Below are positions 22,901 to 33,680 of a stretch of DNA of 64,000 nt, one piece after another. A program made the translations under genes and the position numbers. The DNA comes from Byssochlamys sp. IMV 00236. Taxonomy: Eukaryota > Ascomycota > Eurotiomycetes > Eurotiales > Thermoascaceae. Location: NCBI GenBank assembly GCA_001931875.2, contig MSJH02000544.1, forward strand, positions 124,001-188,000. Direction: 5' to 3'. The notes below the pieces were generated by a model that did no database searches, had not been told where the DNA came from, and saw only the letters and a list, made by a program, of their open reading frames with translations. Within the stretch, counting starts at the first letter, position 1, and every line of letters starts with the position of its first letter.

Positions 22901-23928
22901 TCACAACTGGTGCTCTTCGCCGTCGGCGTGCTGCAGATGACGAGTTCGATCTGGACGATTCCGACGACGAGTTGATGGCCCGTCGACGTGCCAAACAGAG
23001 GGAGTTCGCCAAGATGCGTAAAGCTCTTCTGGCTGACGAGAAAATTGGGGAGATAGCGGAGAACCCGAAGAAGGCAGCCTTCTTCAAGGCAATCGAGGAC
23101 CGTGATCAAGATGACGATATGTACCTGGACTTCCTCGACGAGCATACTGACTCGCAGGAGCACGATTCCTCTCAGGATGTCCAATCAGAACCCGCTTATG
23201 ACGAGCCTGCCACAGCAGGAAGCAAGCGGAAGAGACCACTCGAGCCCTCCGCAGCTGATATCGCTAATCGCCCTCCGCCTCACCTCCGTCGCACTCCGGC
23301 TAATACTGTCTCAAGGAAGCCATCGACCCTGGCTGAGATCCGGGAGACTGTTTCATTCCTCACAGAGACCCCGGAGTACGACTCTTTCCATGAGGACGCC
23401 TCAATAGAGGAGGAGGATGAGCAAGAAATCATCGAGGTGACGGCTTCGACAGCCGATGAAGAAGACGGTCGGATTTCTCAGGATGGATTTGCAATCCCCC
23501 GAAACCCTCGTCGCACTCGCGGTCCTGTAGTAGATCGCCTTTCTCTGCTGCGCCAGGCATCATCCAATTCTGCGTCTTCCGCCAACAGCAAGCTGGCCTT
23601 CCAGTCAGCATCTGCAGTCGACCCGGTTTCCAAGATTGGTTTCCGGCTTCCTGCATTGCTGCGCCGCTCCACAACTGGCTCTTCGACTACGTCGACATCA
23701 TCGGTATCCTCAGGTTCTAATTCCTCGCGGACAAAGACTGGCCCGGTTCCTGCTGCTGCGCACGGGAAGAAGGGAGCTGTGAACTATTACACAGCTGCCC
23801 GAGAACGAGAAAGAGAAAAGGAACTGAGGATGAAGCAGAGAGGCAGTGGCTCGAATATTAATGCACTCTTGACCAAACACGCTGGCGGTTCTCTAGGATC
23901 ACTCGTCGGAAAGGGACAATGGGAGTGA
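19974..23928 (+). CDS. mrc1: MRC1/claspin-like replication checkpoint mediator
   Basis: Two exons, 19974-22795 and 22848-23928, give 1300 residues. Mrc1 travels with the replication fork, links polymerase epsilon to the helicase, and relays Mec1/ATR signals to the Rad53/Cds1 kinase. The protein is very acidic and mostly disordered, with DSDSDNGK near the start and long Asp/Glu runs around residues 590-660. SQ and TQ dipeptides, the phosphorylation sites of Mec1/ATR, recur along its length. The conserved MRC1 domain lies at about residues 900-1045: DRDMINDNSGEVVDEKELAALNANHQR is split by the only intron, then KLLRDITTGALRRRR, ARRRAKQREFAKMRKALL and NPKKAAFFKAIEDRD. Predicted coiled segments rich in Lys, Glu and Arg flank the middle. 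The start ATG at 19974 is followed at once by MASPSTPRSTRSASP. Confidence 0.92.
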
Positions 23929-24131
23929 GGGCCCCCTGGGAATTTAATGATGGAATTATACCCGCGAGAAGTTGTCATGAATTTTCACGGACTGGCTCTG
24001 TACTCATTGGATATGGCGTTTCATCAATTTGGCGTTGTGCGAATGTAGTTCTATAGTTAAGGGTAACTTGGATGAGTAGTAGTGTTGAAAGACAACAACA
24101 TGCTGCAGTATAATTGATTGATCTCTCCAAA

Positions 24132-24946
24132 CTAAATAAAATAAGAATGACACTCAGAGAGGGCGTCGATAGAGCGACAGTCACGAATAACAGCTTCGAT
24201 AATATCCAAATGCTTCTGTTCAGTGGAGCCCCAGTCCCAGCTTTTAACCGACCGAACTGCTTCCTCAACCCTTTTTTGAAAATCCTCCTCACTTTCCTGA
24301 CTTTCATCATAGTCATATGAATCCTGAAAAATAAAGTAGCTTATAAAGCAAACAAGATCTGACTCCACTTTGAGCCTGTTGATATCGCCAACTGGACGCT
24401 TGAGAAGATAGCATATCAAGGACAACATATAATTTGGAGGTTTAGGTGTCAAAATTTTTTGATTCAAGTCGAAGGTAGATATGGCCTCCACTGTATCCTC
24501 GAGAGTAAGACCGACGAACGAGAGAGGGTACAGATGTATCGTCATTGGGAAGCGATAATATTCGCCATTTATATTGTGTATGAGTGCCTTTGTCTCCCAT
24601 TCTCCTCTAGATGCAAGTAGTTCAGAAGGAGGGGCCAAGGGAAATCCGTGGTCTAAGAGCGTTCGAGACGCGAGCGATAATTGATCGTCAGGCACGATCC
24701 ACTCAACAGTCTAGAGGCTCATAAGTCAGAACATCAGTTTTGATGTTGAATAGTTATATGTTTCTCAAACATTACCTGAAGTACCACTGGGCAGCCGATA
24801 CGGTGCATCAGCTGTTGTCCATACTCAACAATCATGATGTCTCTGTCCCGAAGACATTTTGCGGCCTCGGCGATAAGCTCCCGATCTCCTTTGAAGGGTC
24901 GCGGAGACTTGCGAGGTGGAGTGTTGCTGTGTTGCGGAGACTCCAT
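24132..24946 (-). CDS. Hypothetical protein, two exons
   Basis: Exons 24946-24776 and 24710-24132 give 249 residues, joining as PVVLQ-TVEWIVPDDQL. I do not recognise a named family. The pattern (an N-terminal helix region, HRIGCPVVLQTVEWIVPDDQLSLASRTLLDHGFPLAPP, then a block on hydrophobic beta-like segments and an acidic YDYDESQESEEDFQKRVEEA helix) is similar to a set of multi-copy, uncharacterised fungal proteins that look like degenerate nucleotidyltransferase folds; that is a guess from appearance. No signal peptide or membrane span is seen. It is convergent with MRC1, 203 bases apart. The intron has a normal GTAATG donor and CTAG acceptor. Confidence 0.68.
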
Positions 24947-26464
24947 TGTGAGATATAAACGCTGGTCAAGACCGGACTGATTCGAAGTGCATGTAATCAG
25001 GATGAAGATTTAGATATGGTAAAACTGCTAACATCTTTGGTTCAAAGTGCCACAGCTGGATGAGCGAGACGACATCTACTCGTATTATTGTTGCAAATAG
25101 AGATAGCCCCTACTTAGTAGGTTATCGTAGCAACTAATTATCTCTTATTCGTCCCGGCTGGCATAGTGAAGTCCTCCCGTGAAGGCACGCGCCTAGCCTT
25201 TCGGATTCATCGCGTACCCCCTCCTCGGGCATAAAAAGGCGTCTCTGCCCTCTTCCTCTTTGTCTTCCTTTCTCCTCCTCGCGCATGATGAGCCGGCTGT
25301 ACCACTCCTTTATGGCCTGGGCCCAGTGTGCTGGCTTTCCTTACTGCGTTTTTCGATCCTGCTTCATGTATAAAATATTAGAATTAATTTAGTATTGAAA
25401 TCTATATTAAATTAAAAATATTCCTTACGGCGGCTTTTATCGATCCGATTCGTAATCCTTGCTTTTCTGTATCCAATAAAAGAGCCTCAAGAATTCGAAT
25501 TTCTGGCTCATATGAATATTAGGTTCTGGATATCATTGTCGAAGCTGTTCCAGCTGATATTGGTGAAGCACTTCGGAGGAATCATGAGTGTTTCAGCATG
25601 ATATCCAGCAACAAGTTAATCATCAAAGGTTGTCAGTTAATCCCTCATTTCGTTCTTTTTGACCAATAAGTGTGACAATATTTGCTGACTTATTGCTTTT
25701 CAGGGGTTACAGGGACTGAAATTTGCAGTCGAATTGCTTCGAGGTGGAAGCGACGAGCAGCTGAAATTACCCAGCGCGAGTTCTGTAGTTACCAGTGGAG
25801 CAAATTTCATACAAATGACGCAGGCGAGGGTTATGGAGATATATAAAGTTCGTCTAATGTTCGTCTATCACTTTCTTTTTGATTCATATGAAAATTTCTA
25901 GTCCCAATTCTGCATTCGTCGGCTCTTGTTCTGACAAAGCTGGAAAGGTGGATGCATATCGCAGGGTCTACGCGTCCTCGGAGCATTACCAGGGCCAGCG
26001 ATGACTTAGAAGACATTAGAGTCATTTGATGGCTTTAAGCCGACGCACCTCTTACGACTCCCACTGATCAGTTGGAGAAGTGCGCGACTGATCAGAACGC
26101 GAAGACCATCAGAAGATTCAAGCGATACTACAAGAAGCCAGTCGACCAAAAAGAAGAACTCCTCGTTAGTCTGACCTGGATCTGAGACTATTCTTTGCTA
26201 GTTATCGGCAAGGAATATTCTACTCAATTTGGGGCCTATCCAGAGAAGCCCAAGGGCGAACTGTTCCTGGGCATCTGCTTGCTATGTGCAAAAGGTCGTG
26301 AGGTTCAGCCTCTGCTTGAGACAATGATGGAGAAGGAGAACTTTGCCACGGTTGAGAATTGAGATCAGCAGGACTCAGGAAACGGACAGGGGAAAGTCTG
26401 AGGCGGATATAATTAAGCAAATCTGGAGGGGAAACGAGTCATAACCATTGGCACATGTTTGTGC
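24947..26464. other. Gene-poor region with an orphan promoter-like stretch and relic sequence
   Basis: About 1.5 kb. A CATAAAAAGG box at 25230-25239 is followed by a CT-rich tract and ATGATG at 25285-25290, opening only a 35-codon frame. A patch at 25366-25425 is A+T-rich. From about 26110 to 26400 there is a protein-like but broken stretch (several frames interrupted by stops). No intact gene is supported. Confidence 0.4.
25230..25290 (+). promoter_or_regulatory. TATA-like box, CT tract and ATG, promoter-like
   Basis: CATAAAAAGG at 25230-25239 is followed by about 40 bases of C/T-rich sequence and then ATGATG at 25285. This order is that of a strong fungal core promoter. The frame it opens codes for only about 35 residues before a stop in A+T-rich DNA, so the gene it served may have been lost or interrupted, or the transcript may be non-coding. 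Confidence 0.35.
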
Positions 26465-27439
26465 TCAGTCCCTGTCAACAGCATATGCCTCCAACTTGGG
26501 AAACAATTCCTCCAAAGTCGATATTTTAGCAGCGTCAGAGGGGCCCTCGTTGTTATCACGAAGGAGAAGAAAGCTCTTCCAACCCGCATTGAGAGCGCCC
26601 TTATAATCTTGCTCATAGTTGTCACCAACATGCACACAGGTCCAGTCATCCGTATTAGTTGCTTCTGCAGACACGCCCAGAAACGATGATGCTTGCCTCT
26701 TGGCGACCTGAAATATTAGCGGATGCGGTTTTTCTTCACCTGCCTCGTAGCTCGTAATAATCATGTCGATATCGTTGTACTGTGAACTATCTGAAGACGA
26801 GCCTTCTACGCCCTCTTCAAAGCCCGGCAGTTCCATACTAGATCTACCCTGGTCTGCACGAACATTCCCGACTTTCAGTCCCAATGACTTCAGAACGGCA
26901 GGTACGCGATCGTCTGAATTGGAGATTACTCCAACCACTGTCCGTGAGAATAATCCATGTTTATCATTCCCGCTAGTGTTCCGTAGAGCTCTTAATCGTT
27001 CAAAGAAGGGCTCCACATCCGGGTATAGCGCATACCCCTCCTTGCTAGCGAAGCGATCGAGAAGACTTTCAACCAACCCGTCCGGAAGCTGGACCTCCTC
27101 CTCATTATTATGTACACCCCCAAGGCTGTGACCATCTCCTCTGATGACACGAGTAAAACTACCTTTTATGACTTCTCCCCACCATTGTCGCGGGCCTCCG
27201 TAGCAACCGTTGAGGACTTCCTGCCTCCCATAGTTCGGCCACCACTTGCTCTGCGCCTTGTATGTCTCTTTGAACGCTGTCTTGATTTTCGAAGGAGTGA
27301 CGACGCTAGGTGATAGTCCAAACGAATGAGCCGTTGAAGCGTATTGTTCTGGGACCGCAGGACGCGGGTGGAAGACCGTCGAGAAAGCGTCAAAGGTAAG
27401 AAGGAGAGTCCGGCTTCCGTTCGAAGTCGTGAGTGTCAT
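26465..27439 (-). CDS. HAD-superfamily hydrolase (haloacid dehalogenase-like)
   Basis: Single-exon gene for 324 residues. HAD hydrolases use an N-terminal Asp nucleophile on small phosphorylated or halogenated substrates. Motif I is LLLTFDAFST, with Asp17; the usual second Asp two positions later is Phe19, so the pattern is closer to dehalogenase-type DAYGT than to phosphatase DxDxT. Motif II is VVGVISNSDDR, motif III is probably the Lys in GEEKPHPLIF, and motif IV is CVHVGDNYEQDYKGALNAG. A cap domain of about 130 residues lies between motifs I and II, with WWPNYGRQEVLNGCYGGPRQWWGEV. No targeting signal is seen, so it should be cytosolic. The natural substrate is unknown. It is divergent from the secreted-protein gene at 28681. 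Confidence 0.85.
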   Translation of the reverse strand: MTLTTSNGSRTLLLTFDAFSTVFHPRPAVPEQYASTAHSFGLSPSVVTPSKIKTAFKETYKAQSKWWPNYGRQEVLNGCYGGPRQWWGEVIKGSFTRVIRGDGHSLGGVHNNEEEVQLPDGLVESLLDRFASKEGYALYPDVEPFFERLRALRNTSGNDKHGLFSRTVVGVISNSDDRVPAVLKSLGLKVGNVRADQGRSSMELPGFEEGVEGSSSDSSQYNDIDMIITSYEAGEEKPHPLIFQVAKRQASSFLGVSAEATNTDDWTCVHVGDNYEQDYKGALNAGWKSFLLLRDNNEGPSDAAKISTLEELFPKLEAYAVDRD

Positions 27440-28680
27440 TGAGTGTTTATCCGGTTCTGTGACTTCGTGAGGGAGAATCAGAGTGGGGTTGTCGCGCGAG
27501 AAGCAGCGAAACTGAAGTATATCGATTGAAATAATTCCGATAAGTATGGTATGTCTCTTTCAATTGACGTCCAGAAATTGAGAGTCTTGTTAGTTTCCGC
27601 TAAGATAAAGCTACCTTGGTCCGTGCTACGTCTCACTATGATTTAGCTTATGGCCCGACTTGAGAGTCTAACCCGCCTTGAGTTACTCTGTATTACTTGC
27701 TGCTATTCTATATAAAAGAATTCTGGACTGTTTGCCGATTATCCTTTGACGCCCGAATTCGCTTCAGAATAGACTGCTATAGACGTCACGCCGCCGGGAT
27801 GTAATATCCAGTGAGGTCACTACTCACTACTATGTGCTATGCAGAAGACCAAACCTTGACGGTTCGATATCGGATCCGTAATCTGCCCCAGGATTAGGAC
27901 ATGGAGGATTTTGTCAATTTCACGCACCTTATTTCCATGTGCTCTGGCTATTCAATGTTGATATATACGTAGAAACACCTGGTTCAGATATGATGTACGG
28001 GACTACCAGGATGAGTTCTGTAGAATTCAATGGAGCAAATTGGATCCGGCTATGTGTGACTGACGGAAGTACTGTACATAGTACGTACAAACGTGCGTAA
28101 CGCATCTTGTACTTTCTCCATGATAACATGGATCTTCTAGATGCAGACAATTTATACGACGGTACTATATACTAACGCAATGGTGTTGTTGATGCGATAT
28201 AGAGGTACTACTTATGCCATGCCATAGTTGAACGCCGATTGCCTGGATGGGTAAGGGTTTACGAGTGCCACGAAGCCAGACGCGCAGTTAGTGGAACACC
28301 AAATCTGGTTAAATCGCGAGGCAAAGCTCACTATGTAGTACATGTACTGATAAGGCTCCACCAGATTTATCACTAGCTGAAGATCTTAAGCAACACGATG
28401 TAACCTCAGATCCTCGGAAAAAGGGGGTGCCAGCTCGGCGTGGTTCCAAAATCTCTCAGCGTGGTACCAAATTAAAGGCCCAACGGCGTGGATGTCTTTG
28501 TTAGTCAGCGTGTGTTACAACGTCCTTTTTTGGCGGACGCGCCGCATCGGCCCGCCAATCGATATCGCCTTTCTTTTTCTCATTTTCTGTTCTCTCTTCG
28601 TTTCTCGATATCTCGTCCTAACGTGTCCTATATCAAAATGGTCCCGTCCAGCGTCTCAGAGCATATGCCTTCATAGAACC
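27440..28680. other. Divergent intergenic region
   Basis: About 1.24 kb between the HAD hydrolase and the secreted-protein gene. It must hold both promoters. Open frames here are short and mutually overlapping. The frame of the downstream gene stays open upstream to 28492, but that part has no signal peptide and is best read as leader. No RNA gene is supported. Confidence 0.45.
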
Positions 28681-30270
28681 ATGCTGTCCTTACTGGGCTT
28701 GATAGTCCGTCTAGCGCTCCTGGTGGCCATAGCAGGAGCGCTGTCGCCGACTCCAGACTCATATGGCTCGTCGCAATCGCAGAGGCTAAGATATGCCAAC
28801 CATATCTTCAATGCGATCCACTCTTCTATGCGACAATGGGGTTCTTCCCTGAATCACAATGGAATGTCTTTCTTTTGGGCCACGGTTCCAGAGGGAACGG
28901 AATTGTATCATGGAACCCATCAACCGGAGCCAGTCAACGGCACAGAGTGGCTTGCCTTCGAGCCAGAGCATGCGATGCTCTTCGCAGGCCCAAGGCCCAA
29001 GGGGTTTAAACCGCCACATTTTCCAGGACAGCCAGGCGATACGCCTGTGGAAAGAGACCCACTGTTCTCTAACGAACAGTTAGTCTTATCAGATTCGGAG
29101 TGGGAGGTGGAGAGGCAGATCGATGAAGATGAACATCGTCCGCCCATGGACTTGGAACAGGGCTGGCTCCACACATATGCGGCGACTAAGGATCTGCGTC
29201 TTCTCTATATCGATGGCATGTCAGCTGCAAAGTCCGACAAGGGCGTCTACGACACGCAAGATCGGATCTTGCTCAATGACACTGTTGGCGGGCCCGGTTT
29301 CTTAGAATACGTTCGCGCTCAGGCCATTTGCAAGCTAGCACAGGAGCGATGGGATGACCGTATCGACGGAGTCATCCGGATGGAATCCGGCTTTGAGATC
29401 ATTCTGTGCAACTTCCAGCGGGATCTGGAAGTGGTCAGAATCACTCGCGCGAAGAAATACGGGGCCGATAGGTTCACGCCGGGATTCGGGCTACCTCATG
29501 TGCCAGAGGATATGTTCCGGTTTTACAAAGCCATAGCGGATCGATATCATGGAATAGGAGGTCACCGTGTGCGACTCAACTATGACAACTTCGTCACGGC
29601 GTTCTCTTACGGTCTCGACCTCTTCCGGGGCGGTGAATTGCCACGGTTAGCCAATCTATCAACGACGTCGCTGGAGCCGATGAGGAAAGACCTTGTTGAT
29701 CTCGTGATGAAGCATGATCCTACTGAAAAATCATTTGACTGGCAGGGAGTGGTCGATATGATCGTTCAACGTTATTCCAACGAGCTGAAATATCTTGTCT
29801 CGGAAGATCTCTCCACCTCGAGACTCCTGCATAGAGAGCTAGATCGCATCTTGCGTGGATTCATTGATTTCGATTACCGGAACACGACCGCCGAAATCGA
29901 AAGATGCGCAACCCAGTTCATTCCAAAGAAGGCCCCAAGGAATACTCTCGCCGGAGAAGTTGTCTATCATGTTTCGCAGAAGATTTGCTCAACACTCTTT
30001 TACGCTCTTGAAGAGCACGACCGCAAAGCTGCTGTCGAGTCGATCAATGACCTAGTTTCTTATCTCTCGTGGACTACATGGAAAGAGTGCAATTGCTGCG
30101 CACCTAATGAGGTCTGTTTCATTCCTATATGGCCGGTCGGAACTTATGAGGACCGGGAACATCCTCGCTGTCGGGGAGAGATGCCTCCTCCTCCCAGAGA
30201 TGAAGAGAGGTACTGGGAGCGACCACCGCGACCACATAAACGGAGACCACATCGAGAGAGCTCCTCATAA
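28681..30270 (+). CDS. Secreted protein of unknown function
   Basis: Single exon, 529 residues. I chose the ATG at 28681 because it gives a clean signal peptide (MLSLLGLIVRLALLVAIAGA, cleavage expected near ALS); an in-frame upstream start would bury it. The mature protein has few repeats and several candidate N-glycosylation sites (NGT, NDT, NLS, NTT). A notable segment is FWATVPEGTELYHGTH and then NGTEWLAFEPEHAMLFAGPRP; later GWLHTYAATKDLRLLYIDGMSAAK and RIDGVIRMESGFEIILCN. The C-terminal region has a Cys-rich ECNCCAPNEVC and a Pro/Arg/His-rich tail. I cannot name the family. LYHGT-type segments occur in ADP-ribosyltransferase folds, but that resemblance is too short to use. It is convergent with the FMO gene, 236 bases apart. 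Confidence 0.8.
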   Translation: MLSLLGLIVRLALLVAIAGALSPTPDSYGSSQSQRLRYANHIFNAIHSSMRQWGSSLNHNGMSFFWATVPEGTELYHGTHQPEPVNGTEWLAFEPEHAMLFAGPRPKGFKPPHFPGQPGDTPVERDPLFSNEQLVLSDSEWEVERQIDEDEHRPPMDLEQGWLHTYAATKDLRLLYIDGMSAAKSDKGVYDTQDRILLNDTVGGPGFLEYVRAQAICKLAQERWDDRIDGVIRMESGFEIILCNFQRDLEVVRITRAKKYGADRFTPGFGLPHVPEDMFRFYKAIADRYHGIGGHRVRLNYDNFVTAFSYGLDLFRGGELPRLANLSTTSLEPMRKDLVDLVMKHDPTEKSFDWQGVVDMIVQRYSNELKYLVSEDLSTSRLLHRELDRILRGFIDFDYRNTTAEIERCATQFIPKKAPRNTLAGEVVYHVSQKICSTLFYALEEHDRKAAVESINDLVSYLSWTTWKECNCCAPNEVCFIPIWPVGTYEDREHPRCRGEMPPPPRDEERYWERPPRPHKRRPHRESSS

Positions 30271-30506
30271 GCCTCTGCGTGTATTACTAATAAATAAAGA
30301 TATCCCTTTTACAGTATTTCTTGTTGGTTGCTACTGGTTTCATTGGAATCGTTGGCGCGAGATTATTACGGGGTCAAGGACTGTTTTTATATACTGTCTA
30401 GCGAGCGAACTTTTAACGATGGGACTGTTTGATCGTATATATTTCTTGCTCGTCATTCGCCCTCTATACAGTGGATTCAAAGTTGCGACTTCAGGCAAGA
30501 TACGTC

Positions 30507-31946
30507 TCATAGCTTCGCTCTTTGCTGTCCTAGCTTCGATGACCTTTCACGAACCGACTTCCAATACTTTTCTTTCAGCGGCAAGACACCAAACGCTATC
30601 TCTGCCCATTTATCGTCCCACGGTGGTAACTCATATGCATCGCTTTCGGGTGCAGGTGGGCCCGCCAGGTTCACCAAAAAATCAAAATATTCCTTGAAGT
30701 CGGGCTTGATCTCGTGAAAATTTGTGGAAGGACCTTTGTACTGCACCCGTTCCACTTCCCACAAATCCTGCTCCTGCGGACTGGGAAGAGGCTTTCCTCT
30801 TCCTGCGAAGTATCGTGCCACTGCAACAGCTTGGTACTCATAGACCCGGAAGCTAATTCCTGCACGAACCTGCCCGACTATCGCCAATGATGGATCACCG
30901 ACCTTGAAGATGTGTTGGTAAAATCCTGCGAGACGGTTGTTCGGTGTGACAGGATCGGGTGTAAGGAAGGGATATGACACGCGGAAACCGGTCCCAAAAA
31001 TGACTTTGTCGACATTATCGGCTTTATTTCCGTCCGCGAATTCGACATTAATTCCCGTTGGGGTGGTTTCGATATTCTTGATTTGAGGTTTAACTTCCAC
31101 ATTTGGCAGTTCCCATGCTGCCTGCAGCGCTTCGTTCTTCCCGCGTTGCGAGAGATATAGAGGGCCTTTAACAAGATGGTATATCTCTGAAACAATGTCA
31201 GCCGCCGAGACATTGCCTCCAACCACAACAACTTTCTTATTGATATAGTCATTCTGTGAACGGTACGATTTGGAGTGTTCAAAGCGGGTTGGATGGGCTT
31301 TGGACGCCTCATTCAGTCCAGGCACGTCGGGAATGAAGGGAATGTTGTAATGACCACTGGCGACAACAATGGCATCGAAGTGCTCTTGCCACCAATAGTC
31401 CTGAGGCTGGCCGTGACGGAGCTGTCCTGTCCGTCGAAGGGTGACGGTCCATTTGTCACCGACTTTTTCGACCTTCTCGACTGTCGTATTGAACGATACG
31501 AGATGCAGATAGTCATGGAACAGACCCTCAAGCCACTGCGCTACCACGCGAAAGGGCCGTGTCGGATTTGAATTGCCGAATCGTTCGATTGACAGAGGAG
31601 AATTTGTTTCCGGTAGGGGCGTGTGAGTGAATGCCATGACTTTGGCGCCCACATTGCTATCCAAGCCTTCATAGATACCTGTTCGGGCGGTTGTGTCTTC
31701 CGCGGCAGTTGGCGTGAACTGCGGGAACCGAGCTGGGATATCTTTAGCCTTCTGGCTGGTACTATTATCCTCAGGAAAAGGGAATACGTCTGGAACAGGA
31801 TCATAGTTCCAGGTTCCTCCGACACGATCTCTTCGCTCAAATACGCGAATGGTGTCGAATATCTTTTCTTGGTGTAGAGCTCGAACGGCAGAAAGGCCGG
31901 AAGGGCCAGTCCCAATGACGGCGACAGTTCTATAGCGAGGACCCAT
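30507..31946 (-). CDS. Flavin-containing monooxygenase (FMO-like)
   Basis: Single exon, 479 residues. The class uses FAD and NADPH to put one oxygen atom on N, S or carbonyl groups of small molecules. The FAD-binding motif is VAVIGTGPSGLSAVRAL at residues 8-24, followed by FERRDRVGGTWNYDP, the expected Gly-Gly-Thr-Trp. The NADPH-binding motif is VVVVGGNVSAADIVSE at about residue 250. GFYQHIFKVGDPSLAIVGQVRAGISFRVYEYQAVAVA is the usual region near the C-terminus. No N-terminal signal or membrane span is visible, so cytosolic or loosely membrane-bound. The start at 31946 puts the FAD motif right at the N-terminus, as expected. Substrate unknown. About 2 kb of non-coding DNA separates it from the divergent FAD monooxygenase at 34029. 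Confidence 0.9.
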   Translation of the reverse strand: MGPRYRTVAVIGTGPSGLSAVRALHQEKIFDTIRVFERRDRVGGTWNYDPVPDVFPFPEDNSTSQKAKDIPARFPQFTPTAAEDTTARTGIYEGLDSNVGAKVMAFTHTPLPETNSPLSIERFGNSNPTRPFRVVAQWLEGLFHDYLHLVSFNTTVEKVEKVGDKWTVTLRRTGQLRHGQPQDYWWQEHFDAIVVASGHYNIPFIPDVPGLNEASKAHPTRFEHSKSYRSQNDYINKKVVVVGGNVSAADIVSEIYHLVKGPLYLSQRGKNEALQAAWELPNVEVKPQIKNIETTPTGINVEFADGNKADNVDKVIFGTGFRVSYPFLTPDPVTPNNRLAGFYQHIFKVGDPSLAIVGQVRAGISFRVYEYQAVAVARYFAGRGKPLPSPQEQDLWEVERVQYKGPSTNFHEIKPDFKEYFDFLVNLAGPPAPESDAYELPPWDDKWAEIAFGVLPLKEKYWKSVRERSSKLGQQRAKL

Positions 31947-33480
31947 TGCAACTTATAACACGATAACTTCTTTGGTAAACACTCTGCGTAACGATATCAA
32001 GCAAAATAGAATACGATATACACCCCCAAAGGATCTCGCACCGAAAGAGCTCCCTCATGCGTCCATCCCATATCTTATAAATCCCAACCCAACCACTCCA
32101 GCTCCATTGCGCGACGCAGATCCACATTGTCGACATAGCTACTAGCATGCAAGACAATAGATCCAGATGCATCGCGAAATACATTGAGAGTAATATAAGT
32201 AATATAGATAAGCAATCGACTGCAGCGATTGGAGCGGGGAAAGAAACGATGTTGTACCCGGTGTCCCTGACGTGATCCACCCCGCGTATGAGTCTACGCA
32301 GACCTCGAAAGGAGGCCGAATAGTATGTCAGTGCTGATAAATAGGTTTTACATCGTTGATAGAAATGGAATTGAAATCTCAAGCATGTCTTAGGAACAAG
32401 GTAGTTTGTTACAGAGTTGCGATAATTTTGATGGATTATGGATTCAATGTGTATCTAACTACCTATGTATGTATAGTTGATGATATGTAAAAGAAAAAGA
32501 ATGCATAATGTGGATTAGGTTAGATTGGACCTGTGGTGTAAGCTGAGCTAAGCTTCACTTTCAATGCAACACCAATGATAGATGATTGAAACTTTCACAG
32601 GGATTTGAAGCTATGATCCTACGTTAAGTCTTAAGAAATGGGTCATGGCACTTTATAGATTGTATCCAATTCATTAAATGGAAAAATACAAGGAAATCAA
32701 GGCTAAACTTTGAATTGCATATTCACACAATGTCCCTAAAGGTTCTGAATATATGTTTCCTTTTTTATTTCTTTTAATAGAGAGACTATTACCAAGTCCT
32801 TCAACGCCTGTAAGAAAAATGAAAGAGTGCAAACAGAATGACGTAGATCTTGGGGTCGAAACTACTCGCATCGGAAATATGCCATGCCATATTTTGATAG
32901 TATCTACTTGCTCGTAGAACTGCTTTATATCCGCAATCTGCTTCCGTTGGAAGCTTTATCCTATCCTATACTAATGAACCGCTAAGCTTGCTATGGAAAA
33001 AAAAGATAGCTTTGGCCTATAGTTTTATAGCCAAGTTTAGACCTCTCGTAGTATACGATAAGCAAACGACTCGAGTATTGCACCGTTTTTCTGCTTCCCT
33101 CACCCTGGGCCTCGTTTTCTGGCCGCTTTTATTGCCGACTAGCTGCCATTCATCCATCTATGACACGCGATAATCTGTTTCCTTGATTCTCTCCAGCCCG
33201 ACACGCTATTGCCTTTTCTTTGCCCACTGTCCGATTCTCAGGCTGTTCTGGCTAGTATTGGCAGCGAGGCGATCCGGTCGTCTGAGAACCTAGATAGTTG
33301 AGTCCTCAACGTATCGCCTAGCTTCCTGTCAATAAGAAGTCATGACGCATAGTCCCCAATCATGGGTTAAACACCGCAGCGATGAGCGAGAACCGACCGT
33401 CCTTTATGATTCGTGAATTTCTTAAAGACGATTTCTCGACAGGCACTTCGAAGCAGTATTATTGAATACCAGGTACTTCT

Positions 33481-33516
33481 AATCCTTCTAATCCTTCTAG
33501 ATCTTCTAGATCTTCC
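33481..33516 (+). repeat. Short tandem repeat, 4 x 9 bp
   Basis: Two copies of AATCCTTCT are followed by AGATCTTCT and AGATCTTCC. The array is pyrimidine-rich and lies about 510 bases upstream of the monooxygenase ATG. It is a simple minisatellite; no role is implied. Confidence 0.85.
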
Positions 33517-33680
33517 TGGCCGAGTTAGTGACACTTACTAAAAGGATGTAGTTTTTTATGAGACTCTAATAGATCCATGTATACTTATAAAAGTCCTCAA
33601 CTCTCAGAGGCTCCCCCCAAAGATATATCCTGATAGAGATAGGCTACTCTAGTAGATGTCGGATAAATCTTTAAGGGTCC

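Noticed and set aside
28681..30270. The secreted protein as an ADP-ribosyltransferase because of LYHGT
   Set aside because: A five-residue resemblance is not evidence; the other motifs of that fold could not be placed with confidence.
33481..33516. CRISPR-like array
   Set aside because: It is a 9-bp pyrimidine-rich tandem repeat without spacers, in a eukaryotic genome.
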